Below, piece by piece: positions 18,761 to 26,314 of a stretch of 64,000 nt of DNA. A program made the position numbers and the translations under genes. The notes under the pieces are model-generated. The model saw only the letters and a list, made by a program, of their open reading frames with translations, did no database searches and had not been told where the DNA came from. The stretch is from Paraburkholderia caffeinitolerans (GTDB lineage: Bacteria > Pseudomonadota > Gammaproteobacteria > Burkholderiales > Burkholderiaceae), in assembly GCF_902859945.1 (NCBI RefSeq), contig NZ_CADIKL010000004.1, positions 1 through 64,000 of the forward strand. The letters run 5' to 3'. Every line of letters starts with the position of its first letter. The first letter of the stretch is position 1.

Positions 18761-19127
18761 TCGAACAATCCTTTGGGGGCGCGTGCCAGACGAAAAACGG
18801 CGTGAGTTTACTGGCGCGCCCACGCAGCCACAACCAGAACCGCATGGCCGGCACACTCCCCCGCGCAACCCAGATCCCACCCTATAAAGCCGACGAACAC
18901 TGTCAGCGCGACTCGTCGGCGATCGTCAAGTCGGGTAAAATACTCGGCTACGCGCGCAAGAAAAACCGTCCGGAGCAGGCGAGTCGCCAGAGGCCAAACC
19001 TCAGACGATCGACGCCATCCGGGCCGCGCATCGCGAGTTCCGCTGCATGCCACGCAGACTCGCCGTGCCAGCGCCATCGGGCCCAGCGCCCACCCTCCTC
19101 CGCATTCATCTATCCAAGGATTCGCCC
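18761..19127. other. Divergent region between MFS gene and pyrE
   Basis: 367 bases. A candidate promoter for the MFS gene is annotated separately. On the plus strand TAAAAT (18936-18941) is a possible -10 for pyrE but lacks a matching -35. No tRNA or further gene is seen. Confidence 0.45.
18805..18833 (-). promoter_or_regulatory. Candidate promoter of the MFS gene
   Basis: On the minus strand TTGTGG (18828-18833) and TAAACT (18805-18810) are 17 bp apart, about 45 bases upstream of the MFS start codon. Both hexamers match sigma-70 consensus at four of six positions. Confidence 0.45.
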
Positions 19128-19814
19128 ATGACAGGCTACGATCGCCAGACGATCTCGGACGCAACCGCGAAAATGCTGCTCGAAGTGAAGGCCGTGCACT
19201 TCAACGCCGAAAAACCCTTCATCTTCACTTCCGGCTGGGCGAGCCCAGTCTATATCGACTGCCGCAAGCTGATCTCGTATCCGCGCGTGCGCCGCGGCCT
19301 GATGGAAATGGCTGAAGCCACCATTCTGCGCGACGTCGGCTACGAGCAGATCGACGCCGTCGCCGGCGGCGAAACCGCGGGCATCCCGTTCGCGGCATGG
19401 CTCTCGGACCGCCTGATGGTGCCGATGCAGTACGTGCGCAAGAAGCCGAAGGGCTTTGGCCGCAACGCGCAAATCGAAGGTCTGCTCACCGAAGGCCAGC
19501 GCGTGCTGCTGGTCGAGGACCTGACCACGGACAGCCGCAGCAAGATCAACTTCATCAACGCGCTGCGTACCGCCGGCGCACAGGTGAACCACTGCTTCGT
19601 GCTGTTCCACTACAACATCTTCAAGGAAAGCGTCTCGGTCCTGAAGGACATCGACGTCGACCTGCACGCACTCGCCACGTGGTGGGACGTGCTGCGCGTC
19701 GCCAAGGAATCGGGCTACTTCGAAACGAAGACGCTCGACGAAGTCGAGAAGTTCCTCCACGCACCGGCCGAATGGTCGGCGGCACACGGCGGCGCGACCT
19801 CGGCACCGCAATAA
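19128..19814 (+). CDS. pyrE: Orotate phosphoribosyltransferase
   Basis: Adds phosphoribosyl from PRPP to orotate in UMP synthesis. 228 residues. Conserved features: [20 protein letters not shown] (orotate/PRPP contact region near residue 27), a catalytic-loop region [16 protein letters not shown] with Lys residues, and the PRPP motif [14 protein letters not shown] (about residue 125). The start [10 protein letters not shown] is preceded by CAAGGATTCGCCC. Single gene with its own terminator. Confidence 0.96.
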   Translation: MTGYDRQTISDATAKMLLEVKAVHFNAEKPFIFTSGWASPVYIDCRKLISYPRVRRGLMEMAEATILRDVGYEQIDAVAGGETAGIPFAAWLSDRLMVPMQYVRKKPKGFGRNAQIEGLLTEGQRVLLVEDLTTDSRSKINFINALRTAGAQVNHCFVLFHYNIFKESVSVLKDIDVDLHALATWWDVLRVAKESGYFETKTLDEVEKFLHAPAEWSAAHGGATSAPQ

Positions 19815-19866
19815 GCCTGCGAGCGGGCTGCGCGTGCCGCATCCGCCGCGCGCCCCGTTCACAAGC

Positions 19867-19904
19867 AAAAAAAGCCATCTGTCCGAAAGACAGTTGGCTT
19901 TTTT
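19867..19904. terminator. Bidirectional terminator between pyrE and response-regulator gene
   Basis: Stem AAAAGCCATCTGTC with complementary arm after a CGAAA-type loop, A-tract before and T6 after. The genes on both sides converge on it. Confidence 0.8.
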
Positions 19905-19940
19905 CATGCGCCGCGCAAAACTTTATGCGGCGGCGCGCGC

Positions 19941-20639
19941 TCAGGGCGCGGCGTCGCCGGCCAGGCCTTCGTCGGGCGCATGCGACGAAAGATTGAGCAG
20001 GCCGTTGCTCTGTGCGTACTGGAACAGTTCCGAGTCGCGATCGAGCCCAAGCTTGCGCATGGCCGTGTTCTTCTGAGTGCTGATCGTCTTGATACTGCGA
20101 TTGAGCTTCTCGGAAATTTCCTTGATCGTCATGCCCGAAACGAAAAGCCGCACCACTTCGAGTTCGCGCTTCGAGAGGATGACTTCCTCGTTCTTGCCGC
20201 CGCTGTTGATGCGCAACGATTCGAGCGCCACCTTCACCTGCGGGCTCATGTACTCGAGATTGCGGCTCACGTGCTGCACGGCGAGTCCGATATGGCTCAA
20301 GTCGTCGGATTTGTGAACCACCGCGATCACGCCGAGTTCACCCAGCCGCTTCAGGAGCGCCGCGTTTTCGAGCATCGTAAGGACGACGATAGGAATGTTC
20401 GGGAAATTGCGGCGCAGATAGCCGATGAGCGGCAGGCCATCGCCGTACTGGCCACCCGGCATGGCAAGGTCGGTGACGAGCACGTCGCACGGCGTAGTCT
20501 GCAGCGCCTTGATCAGTTCCGTGGACTGGCGGGCACGGCCGACGACCTGGATGCCCGGGAACTTAAGTAGCGCATGCTCGGCGCCGAACAAGATCACCGG
20601 ATGATCGTCCGCGACTACGACCCTGATTGGCTGCTGCAT
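19941..20639 (-). CDS. LuxR/RcsB-type response regulator
   Basis: Two-component response regulator of 232 residues. Receiver domain (1-125): acidic pair ADDH, phospho-acceptor Asp in VLVTDLAMPGG (about residue 57), Lys in VVHKSDD (about 109). C-terminal LuxR-type helix-turn-helix (LSKRELEVVRLFVSGMTIKEISEKLNRSIKTISTQ, from about residue 155). The helix KTISTQKNTAMRKLGLDRD strongly recalls RcsB-like regulators. No histidine kinase lies next to it, so it is an orphan; partner unknown. The long upstream region and lone position suggest its own promoter. Confidence 0.92.
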   Translation of the reverse strand: MQQPIRVVVADDHPVILFGAEHALLKFPGIQVVGRARQSTELIKALQTTPCDVLVTDLAMPGGQYGDGLPLIGYLRRNFPNIPIVVLTMLENAALLKRLGELGVIAVVHKSDDLSHIGLAVQHVSRNLEYMSPQVKVALESLRINSGGKNEEVILSKRELEVVRLFVSGMTIKEISEKLNRSIKTISTQKNTAMRKLGLDRDSELFQYAQSNGLLNLSSHAPDEGLAGDAAP

Positions 20640-20817
20640 TACCCCTCCGTGGAGACCGTCCTGGTCATCTTTCTTTGTGGTCGGCTAGTTGCCCGAGAAA
20701 CCTCTCGTTGCCGAAACATCGCCTTTTGCGTGGGCAGCAAAGCAGGCGACTATAGCCGATTTCCTCGCGCGCGCAGCCATCAGACGGCCAAAACGCGTTA
20801 GCTTAAAGTCGTAATAT

Positions 20818-20841
20818 TGAACGAAGTTCAGTGTGGCACAC
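20818..20841. promoter_or_regulatory. Adjacent inverted repeats in a divergent intergenic region
   Basis: TGAAC-GAA-GTTCA (20818-20830) is directly followed by GTGT-GGC-ACAC (20831-20841). They sit in the 266 bases between the leftward response regulator and the rightward YbhB-type gene, where an operator is expected. No regulator is identified. Confidence 0.3.
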
Positions 20842-20905
20842 AATTCGAAACACCCCGTCGGCAGTGTGTCATGCATCTTTAACAAACCTATAGGAGATCC
20901 GCCCC

Positions 20906-21526
20906 ATGCGAGCCTCAGGCGTACATGCGCGTGCCTGGTCCCCATTGCCGCCCACCAAGGCTTTGCAGGCCATCTGGGCGACCGGTTTCGTCGGCGCGGG
21001 CCTGGCTATCGCCGCACTGGCATGCGCAAATGCCCACGCGCAAGGCACGTTTGCGCTCAGCAGCGTGGACTTTCGCGACGGCGGACAGGTTGCCGCACCG
21101 CAGGTGTTCAACGACAACGGCTGCACGGGCGCGAATCGGTCGCCGCAATTGGCATGGCGCAACCCGCCAGCAGGTACGCGCAGTTACGCGGTCACGGTTT
21201 TCGATCCCGATGCGCCGGGCCGCGGCTGGTGGCACTGGGCCGTCGCCAACATTCCGGCGCGCGTGAATACGCTGGCCGAAAACGCCAGTGCCTCGGGCGC
21301 GCTAACGAAGCTCGGCGCGCTCGAGGCGCGCAACGACTTCGGCAGCACCGGCTACGGCGGCCCATGCCCGCCGCCGGGCAAGCCGCATCGCTATATCGTG
21401 ACCGTCTACGCACTCGGGGCCGACAAACTCGCGCTCTCCGCAGGCGGGCCGGCGATGGCGTTCGATCACGAGATTAACGGTGCCACGCTCGGCAGCGCGC
21501 GAATAACTGTCATGTACGGGCGCTGA
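20906..21526 (+). CDS. YbhB/YbcL family Raf-kinase-inhibitor-like protein, exported
   Basis: Phosphatidylethanolamine-binding-protein fold of 206 residues; bacterial members have no firmly known role. An N-terminal signal segment (residues about 1-47, ending CANAHAQG) predicts a periplasmic location. Family motifs: CTGANRSPQLAWRNPPAGTRSYAV, the DPDAPGRGWWHWAVANIPA block and GYGGPCPPPGKPHRYIVTVYAL. Start supported by AGGAGATCCGCCCC. A possible operator lies about 70 bases upstream. Monocistronic. Confidence 0.9.
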   Translation: MRASGVHARAWSPLPPTKALQAIWATGFVGAGLAIAALACANAHAQGTFALSSVDFRDGGQVAAPQVFNDNGCTGANRSPQLAWRNPPAGTRSYAVTVFDPDAPGRGWWHWAVANIPARVNTLAENASASGALTKLGALEARNDFGSTGYGGPCPPPGKPHRYIVTVYALGADKLALSAGGPAMAFDHEINGATLGSARITVMYGR

Positions 21527-21763
21527 AATATACGCCTGCCATGCGGTTCTTGTGTAGTCCGGACGAATCGCAGCGAATAAGACCTCACCGCGCCGCCACG
21601 GCTTGATACGGGTTCCTCCCGATTTTTTTCTGCCGGCCGCCGTACGTCGCGCGGCCATCGGTCTTAAAATACCGTTCCGGCGCCGCATCAGTGAGCGCCG
21701 CGCGGCGACTCTCGCCAGCGCGGCGGGCAGCGCCCGCAATCCCCGAGTTTCAGAGAGACCGAG

Positions 21764-22711
21764 ATGAGCACGAAAGTTTTTGTCGACGGACAGGAAGGCA
21801 CGACCGGCCTGAAGATTTTCGAATACCTGTCGCAGCGCGCCGACGTCGAGATCCTGCGGATCGACGAAGCGAAGCGCAAGGACGTCGAGGAACGCCGCCG
21901 CCTCATCAATGCGTCCGACGTGACCTTCCTGTGCCTGCCCGACGTCGCCTCGCGCGAATCGGCCTCGCTGGTCGAGAACGAGCACACGGTGCTCATCGAC
22001 GCGAGCACGGCCTTCCGCACCGATGCCGACTGGGCCTACGGCCTGCCCGAACTGGCCCGCGCGCAGCGCGAGCGACTGCGCAGCGCCAAGCGCATCGCCG
22101 TGCCGGGCTGCCACGCGTCGGCGTTCGTGCTGGCCATGCGTCCGCTCGTCGAGGCTGGGCTCGTGGCGCCCGATTTCGCAGCGCACGCCTACTCGCTTAC
22201 CGGTTACAGCGGCGGCGGCAAGAAGATGATTGCGGAGTACGAAGCCGGCGGCAACGAGAAACTCATGAGCCCGCGCCCCTACGCGCTCGGCCTCACGCAC
22301 AAGCATCTGCCGGAAATGGCGTTCCACGGCGGCCTGAAAAGCGCGCCCGTGTTCACGCCGATCGTGGGCCCGTTCTACAAGGGTCTCGCGGTCACGACCT
22401 ATTATTCGCCGCAGCAGCTCGCGCGCCGCACCAAGCCCGAAGACGTGCTGGCGCTCTACGCCGAGTACTACCAGGGTGAAAAATTCGTGCGCGTGATGCC
22501 GTTCAATGCCGAGGCCAATCTGGATTCGGGCATGTTCGACGTCCAGGCGAACAACGACACCAACCGCGTCGACCTGTTCGTGTTCGGCAACGACGAGCAG
22601 TTCGTAACCGTCGCGCGTCTGGACAATCTGGGCAAGGGCGCTTCGGGCGCGGCGATTCAGTGCATGAATCTTGCGATCGGCGCGGCCGAGGACACCGGGC
22701 TGAAGGCCTGA
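21764..22711 (+). CDS. argC: N-acetyl-gamma-glutamyl-phosphate reductase (short type)
   Basis: NADPH-dependent third step of arginine synthesis. 315 residues, matching the shorter type-2 ArgC. N-terminal nucleotide-binding segment [18 protein letters not shown], catalytic Cys in [17 protein letters not shown] (about residue 117) and the substrate loop [13 protein letters not shown]. Start at [10 protein letters not shown] after GAGAGACCGAG. Followed by its own terminator; no other arg gene is close. Confidence 0.95.
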   Translation: MSTKVFVDGQEGTTGLKIFEYLSQRADVEILRIDEAKRKDVEERRRLINASDVTFLCLPDVASRESASLVENEHTVLIDASTAFRTDADWAYGLPELARAQRERLRSAKRIAVPGCHASAFVLAMRPLVEAGLVAPDFAAHAYSLTGYSGGGKKMIAEYEAGGNEKLMSPRPYALGLTHKHLPEMAFHGGLKSAPVFTPIVGPFYKGLAVTTYYSPQQLARRTKPEDVLALYAEYYQGEKFVRVMPFNAEANLDSGMFDVQANNDTNRVDLFVFGNDEQFVTVARLDNLGKGASGAAIQCMNLAIGAAEDTGLKA

Positions 22712-22754
22712 GGCTCCGTTAAGCCACCCGATATCCCTGCGGCTGCAAAAAGCA

Positions 22755-22786
22755 AAAGACCCGGCACTGCGAAGTGTCGGGTCTTT
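22755..22786 (+). terminator. argC terminator
   Basis: Stem AAAGACCCGGCACT / AGTGTCGGGTCTTT (one G-T pair) with GCGA tetraloop, 43 bases after the argC stop. The T-tract is short. Confidence 0.75.
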
Positions 22787-22842
22787 CCATTTGTGCGGGC
22801 GGCCAGCACACGCCGGATTGCAGTGACGCAAAACGCACAGGC

Positions 22843-22902
22843 AAAAAAAAGCCCGCCATGTTTGGCGGGCTGAATCCATATCAGAGGAGACATGGAGGAG
22901 AC
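22843..22902 (-). ncRNA. Candidate small RNA, about 60 nt, C/U-rich 5' end plus intrinsic terminator
   Basis: Read on the minus strand, a good promoter is followed within 8 bases by GTCTCCTCCATGTCTCCTCT, a short spacer, and a perfect 8-bp G+C-rich stem (22851-22858 with 22863-22870, loop AACA) ending in eight T (22843-22850). The unstructured 5' half holds two copies of a GTCTCCTC motif, complementary to Shine-Dalgarno purine tracts (GGAG/GAGGA). No open reading frame of note fits inside. The layout is that of a short trans-acting antisense RNA; short CU-rich sRNAs are known in Burkholderia, but homology was not checked. It converges with argC. Confidence 0.6.
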
Positions 22903-22909
22903 AGAAACA

Positions 22910-22938
22910 AGTATAGCGAACTACTTGGTGCGACGCAA
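22910..22938 (-). promoter_or_regulatory. Promoter of the candidate small RNA
   Basis: TTGCGT (-35, 22933-22938) and TATACT (-10, 22910-22915) with exactly 17 bp between them on the minus strand. The only element it can drive before the terminator is the 60-nt RNA. Confidence 0.6.
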
Positions 22939-23071
22939 CATGTAAAGTAGTAGGGACCCTGAACGTTGCTAATAAGCAACAAAAATGATCATCAGGATTA
23001 CCCGGATAGGGGCCATGGGTTCGCGAGGCGCTGCTATGACAAGCGAACCGACCTGAGCCCCCCCGGCACCG

Positions 23072-23440
23072 CTACTGGGAAACCATCGAGAGAATGAACG
23101 TCAGCTGATCGAGCCCCACTGGGCGCACCAGATGCACGTCGAAGCCAGCGGCGAGCGCTTCATCGCGGTGGCGCGACTCGCCCCAACCGCTCAGCGCGAT
23201 CAGGAGCGGCGGGCGCGCACCGCAGGCTTCACGCAAACGCTGCACGAGAGCGGCCGGCTCGTCGTCGGGCGCAAGCGACAGCGCGACGATCGCCACGTCC
23301 GGGACAAACCGCGCAGCGGCTTCGGCTGCGTCGTCGAGTGTTTTCGCCAAGGCGGTCGCGTAGTGAAGGTCGGCCAGTAACGTGCCGAGCCCCGTCAGCG
23401 ACTTCTCGTCATGATCGGCGATCAGGATGCGCGTCTCCAT
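23072..23440 (-). CDS. Degenerate receiver-domain protein (pseudo-receiver)
   Basis: Stand-alone CheY-like domain of 122 residues. The fold signature is kept (METRILIADHDEKSLTGLGTLLADL with the acidic pair AD-D; PPLLIALSGWG; GFDVHLVRPVGLDQL). The phospho-acceptor Asp expected after strand 3 is absent (PDVAIVALSLAPDD in place of ...D-x-x-M/L-P) and the conserved Lys of strand 5 is Arg (VRPV). It probably does not take part in normal phosphotransfer and may work as a protein-binding module. Start has GGAGGCGGCGG. No partner kinase next to it. Confidence 0.75.
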   Translation of the reverse strand: METRILIADHDEKSLTGLGTLLADLHYATALAKTLDDAAEAAARFVPDVAIVALSLAPDDEPAALVQRLREACGARPPLLIALSGWGESRHRDEALAAGFDVHLVRPVGLDQLTFILSMVSQ

Positions 23441-23618
23441 CCGCCGCCTCCGTTCCCATTGTTTCCGCTGATTTGCATCGTTCCCCGTCCGCTCGCGTGG
23501 CGCGGAGCCTTGCCGTCAGCCCCTTATCAAGCGCCTTATTCGTCTCACATTATCCACCCGCGCCCGCCATCGCTGTGTGCGTCAACACGCGAGGGCCCGA
23601 GGATTTTGGCCGCGTCGA

Positions 23619-24491
23619 TCAAGCACGCCCCGCGCGGCGCGCCGCAACCTTGCCGAGCACCGCGAAGTCGCACTCGCCATCGCCGTGTGCAACGGCATCG
23701 AGCAGGCTGTCGCGCAGCACGCTCGCGACGGGCAGCGGCGTCGCGACCGCGTCGGCGGCTTCCAGCGCGAGCCGCACATCCTTCAAGCCGAGGCGCGCCT
23801 TGAACTGCGCCGGCTCGTAGCGGCCTTCCGCGATCATGCCGCCATAGCCCGCGTACACGGGACCCGGAAATGGCCCGCCCGTGACCACGTCGAGAAAATC
23901 GCGCATCGCCACGCCGTGGCCGCCCAGTAGCGCCGCCGCCTCGCCGAGCGCCTCCACTGCCGCCGCCAGCATGAAGTTCGCGGCCAGCTTCATCACGTTC
24001 GCCTGTTGCGGCAGCGCGCCGATGCGCCAGGTCTTCTGGCCGATCGCGTCGAAGAGCGGCTGCACGCGGTCGATGGCTTCGGCGGCGCCCGCCGCGATGA
24101 TTGTCAGCTTCGCAGCCGCGGCGACGTCGGGCCGGCCGAGCACGGGCGCGGCAACATAGTGCAGCCCCAATTCCGCGTGCTCGCGCGCGAGTGTCTCGGC
24201 AAGCGCCACCGAAATCGTCGCCATGTTCACGTGCACGAGACCGCGAGGCGCCTGCGCGAGCAATGCGGCGTCGAACACTTCGCGCAGCGCCGCGTCGTCG
24301 GCGAGCATGGACATTACGGCGTCGCCGCCAAACGCCTCGGCCGGAGACGCGACCACGCGCGCACCCGCGTCGGCCAGTGCCTGCGCCTTCGCCGGCGTGC
24401 GGTTCCAGACGCGCACCGTGTGCCCGGCCTTCAGCAAGTTCACGACCATCACGGCCCCCATTTCTCCAAGGCCGATAAAGCCGATATCCAT
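23619..24491 (-). CDS. NAD(P)-dependent oxidoreductase, 3-hydroxyisobutyrate dehydrogenase family
   Basis: Beta-hydroxyacid dehydrogenase of 290 residues. N-terminal Rossmann motif GFIGLGEMGAVMVVNLLKAGHTVRVWNRT, substrate-binding segment normally DAPVSGG is here YVAAPVLGRPDVAAA, and the catalytic Lys lies in NVMKLAANFMLAAAVEALGEA (about residue 170). The A-P-V-L-G-R variant resembles glyoxylate-reductase-like/6-phosphogluconate-like members acting on varied substrates. Start MDIGFIGLGEMG after GAGGAGCAGGCA. Divergent from the Mut7-C gene. Exact substrate unknown. Confidence 0.85.
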   Translation of the reverse strand: MDIGFIGLGEMGAVMVVNLLKAGHTVRVWNRTPAKAQALADAGARVVASPAEAFGGDAVMSMLADDAALREVFDAALLAQAPRGLVHVNMATISVALAETLAREHAELGLHYVAAPVLGRPDVAAAAKLTIIAAGAAEAIDRVQPLFDAIGQKTWRIGALPQQANVMKLAANFMLAAAVEALGEAAALLGGHGVAMRDFLDVVTGGPFPGPVYAGYGGMIAEGRYEPAQFKARLGLKDVRLALEAADAVATPLPVASVLRDSLLDAVAHGDGECDFAVLGKVAARRAGRA

Positions 24492-24608
24492 TGCCTGCTC
24501 CTCATGGTGAAAAACGCGAGTAGAACACAGTACGCCTGCCAACGCAGTGCATCGTGCAGCGCATCCGGGCACCATGCCGCGCGCACGCGCCGGTGCGATA
24601 CTGGCGTC

Positions 24609-25391
24609 ATGGTCACCGCCACTTTCCGCTTCTACGAGGAGTTGAACGATTTTCTCGCGCGGCCGCTGCGACGGCGCGCGTTCAGTTGCGTGTGCGCGCG
24701 CGACGCCACCGCGAAGCACATGATCGAGGCGCTCGGTGTGCCGCACACCGAAGTGGAACTGATCCTCGTGAACGGCGAATCGGTGGGATTCGAGCATCCG
24801 CTCGCGGATGGCGATCGCGTGGCCGTCTATCCGAAGTTCGAGGCGCTCGACATCCGGCCCTTGCTGCGCGTGCGCGCAAGCCCGCTGCGGGAGCTGCGCT
24901 TTATCGCCGACGCCCATCTGGGCGGCCTCGCGCAACTATTGCGGCTCGTGGGATTCGACACGCTTTACGACAACCACTTCGCCGACGACGCTATCGAGTC
25001 GCTCGCCCTCACCGAGCACCGCATCGTCCTCACGCGCGACCGCGAGCTGCTCAAGCGGCGGAGCATCACGCACGGTTGCTACGTGCGCGCGCTCAAGCCG
25101 CGCGCGCAGCTTCACGAACTCTTCGATCGGCTCGATTTGGCCGCGAGCGTGCGGCCGTTCCGGCTCTGCCTCGCGTGCAATGCCCCGCTGCGCCACATCG
25201 CGCGCGCCGAGGTGCGCTCACGCGTGCCCGCCGGCGTGTTCGAGCGGCAGACGCGCTTCGTGACCTGCGACGTCTGCGAGCGGGTGTTCTGGGAGGGTTC
25301 GCATTGGCAGCGCATGCGAGCGTTGATCGACGAGGTGCGTGACAACAATGCCGACGGCAACGGCAATCACAACGGCAGCGCGACGCCCTGA
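24609..25391 (+). CDS. Ubiquitin-fold/Mut7-C RNase-domain protein
   Basis: Protein of 260 residues fusing an N-terminal MoaD/ThiS-like ubiquitin fold (about 1-80: FRFYEELNDFL ... LILVNGESVGFEHPLADGDRVAVYP) to a C-terminal Mut7-C domain (about 95-245), a PIN-like fold predicted to be an RNase. PIN-type acidic residues are in RFIADAHLGGLA, FADDAIESLAL and LTRDRELLKRR. A zinc ribbon follows (CLACNAPL ... CDVCERVFWEGSHWQRM). The ATG at MVTATFRFYEEL is taken because the domain begins there; longer frames upstream overlap the neighbouring dehydrogenase. No experimentally proven role known to me. Confidence 0.85.
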   Translation: MVTATFRFYEELNDFLARPLRRRAFSCVCARDATAKHMIEALGVPHTEVELILVNGESVGFEHPLADGDRVAVYPKFEALDIRPLLRVRASPLRELRFIADAHLGGLAQLLRLVGFDTLYDNHFADDAIESLALTEHRIVLTRDRELLKRRSITHGCYVRALKPRAQLHELFDRLDLAASVRPFRLCLACNAPLRHIARAEVRSRVPAGVFERQTRFVTCDVCERVFWEGSHWQRMRALIDEVRDNNADGNGNHNGSATP

Positions 25392-25466
25392 TGCGCATCG
25401 CCACGATGGACGCGCGCGGGCGTTTGCGTACAATGCGCGCCACTGCCCAAACTCGGAGCTGAACCC

Positions 25467-25748
25467 ATGGCCATGAAAAAATTCGACCTTGAGAAAAACA
25501 AGGCGCTAAAACTGATGCAATCGACCCACAAGGCCGGCCCCGACCGCTTCGGCAAGGACTCGGGGCCGGCGGCACTCGACCGCCGCGAGCAGCGCAAGCT
25601 CGATCAGGCCGCCGGCCTCGTGCCGTTCGCGTGCAAGCTCAACGCCGATCTCGTGGAAAAGCTGAAGGCTCGCGCGGAAAGCCATCCGCAGGGCATGACC
25701 GGTCTTTTGACGGCGTTGCTCGAAGCCGGGCTCGCGAACGACGCGTGA
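25467..25748 (+). CDS. Conserved hypothetical protein (93 aa)
   Basis: Not recognised beyond looking like a conserved Burkholderia small protein. It is soluble and charged: a Lys-rich N-terminal half (MAMKKFDLEKNKALKLMQ) and a C-terminal helical half (LVPFACKLNADLVEKLKARAESHPQGMTGLLTALLEAGL) that resembles a ribbon-helix-helix-like segment. Start supported by GGAGCTGAACCC; a second ATG two codons on is possible. It lies 75 bases after the Mut7-C gene in the same direction and ends at a strong terminator, so they may share a transcript. Confidence 0.75.
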   Translation: MAMKKFDLEKNKALKLMQSTHKAGPDRFGKDSGPAALDRREQRKLDQAAGLVPFACKLNADLVEKLKARAESHPQGMTGLLTALLEAGLANDA

Positions 25749-25782
25749 AATAAGCGCCATATAAAGCCCCCCAAACGGGGAC

Positions 25783-25817
25783 AAAAAAAGCCAGGGCATG
25801 TGCCCTGGCTTTTTTTT
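25783..25817. terminator. Bidirectional terminator
   Basis: AAAAAAAGCCAGGGC - ATGT - GCCCTGGCTTTTTTTT, placed between convergent genes. Confidence 0.85.
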
Positions 25818-25862
25818 GCTGACCGCGCACGCAACGCGTTGCCGCGCGGCCCGACGAATGCT

Positions 25863-26084
25863 TTAGTTCGTCGTGCCCTTGGCGTTCGTGCCGGCGGCCG
25901 AAGCAGCTTCTTCAACCGGGGCGCGTTTGCCGTGGTGCTTGAGCGTCTTGTGTTGCTTTTTGGCCTTGGCCGGAGCGCTGGCAGCGGTTGCCGCGGCGGC
26001 GACACCCGATGCTTCCTGAGCAAAAGCCTGAGCCGAAATCAGTGCGAAGGATGCTGCGATGAGCGAGGCGAGAATCTTTTTCAT
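25863..26084 (-). CDS. Small predicted secreted Ala/Lys-rich protein (73 aa)
   Basis: Function unknown. A typical signal peptide (MKKILASLIAASFALISAQAFAQ) is followed by a 50-residue low-complexity chain rich in Ala, Lys, His and Thr (APAKAKKQHKTLKHHGKRAP). Such short basic exported proteins are common in Burkholderia and usually unannotated. Start at MKKILASL; GGGGAACAACAG upstream gives a modest ribosome site. The upstream 230 bases, shared with the divergent EamA gene, show no clear promoter. Confidence 0.7.
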   Translation of the reverse strand: MKKILASLIAASFALISAQAFAQEASGVAAAATAASAPAKAKKQHKTLKHHGKRAPVEEAASAAGTNAKGTTN

Positions 26085-26314
26085 CTGTTGTTCCCCAAAC
26101 CTGGTATGACCGGCACGTTGTGAATTGAGCTTTGCAGTACGGCGAAACGGCCCGCCGGCCGATCTGGACGGGCGATTCGCGCGAAGCAGTATCACGCAGC
26201 ATAAGCCGTTTGTCATCCGTAATCGGGCCAGTGTATTTTCGGTGAGACAATTTGCTTTCAATTCAGATACGATCGAGGTTTCGCACGGCTGTTCGCCTTG
26301 CGGATCTGCCGTCC

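Noticed and set aside
23523..23560. A single DnaA-box-like TTATCCACC near 23550
   Set aside because: One isolated one-mismatch site is expected by chance and has no companions.
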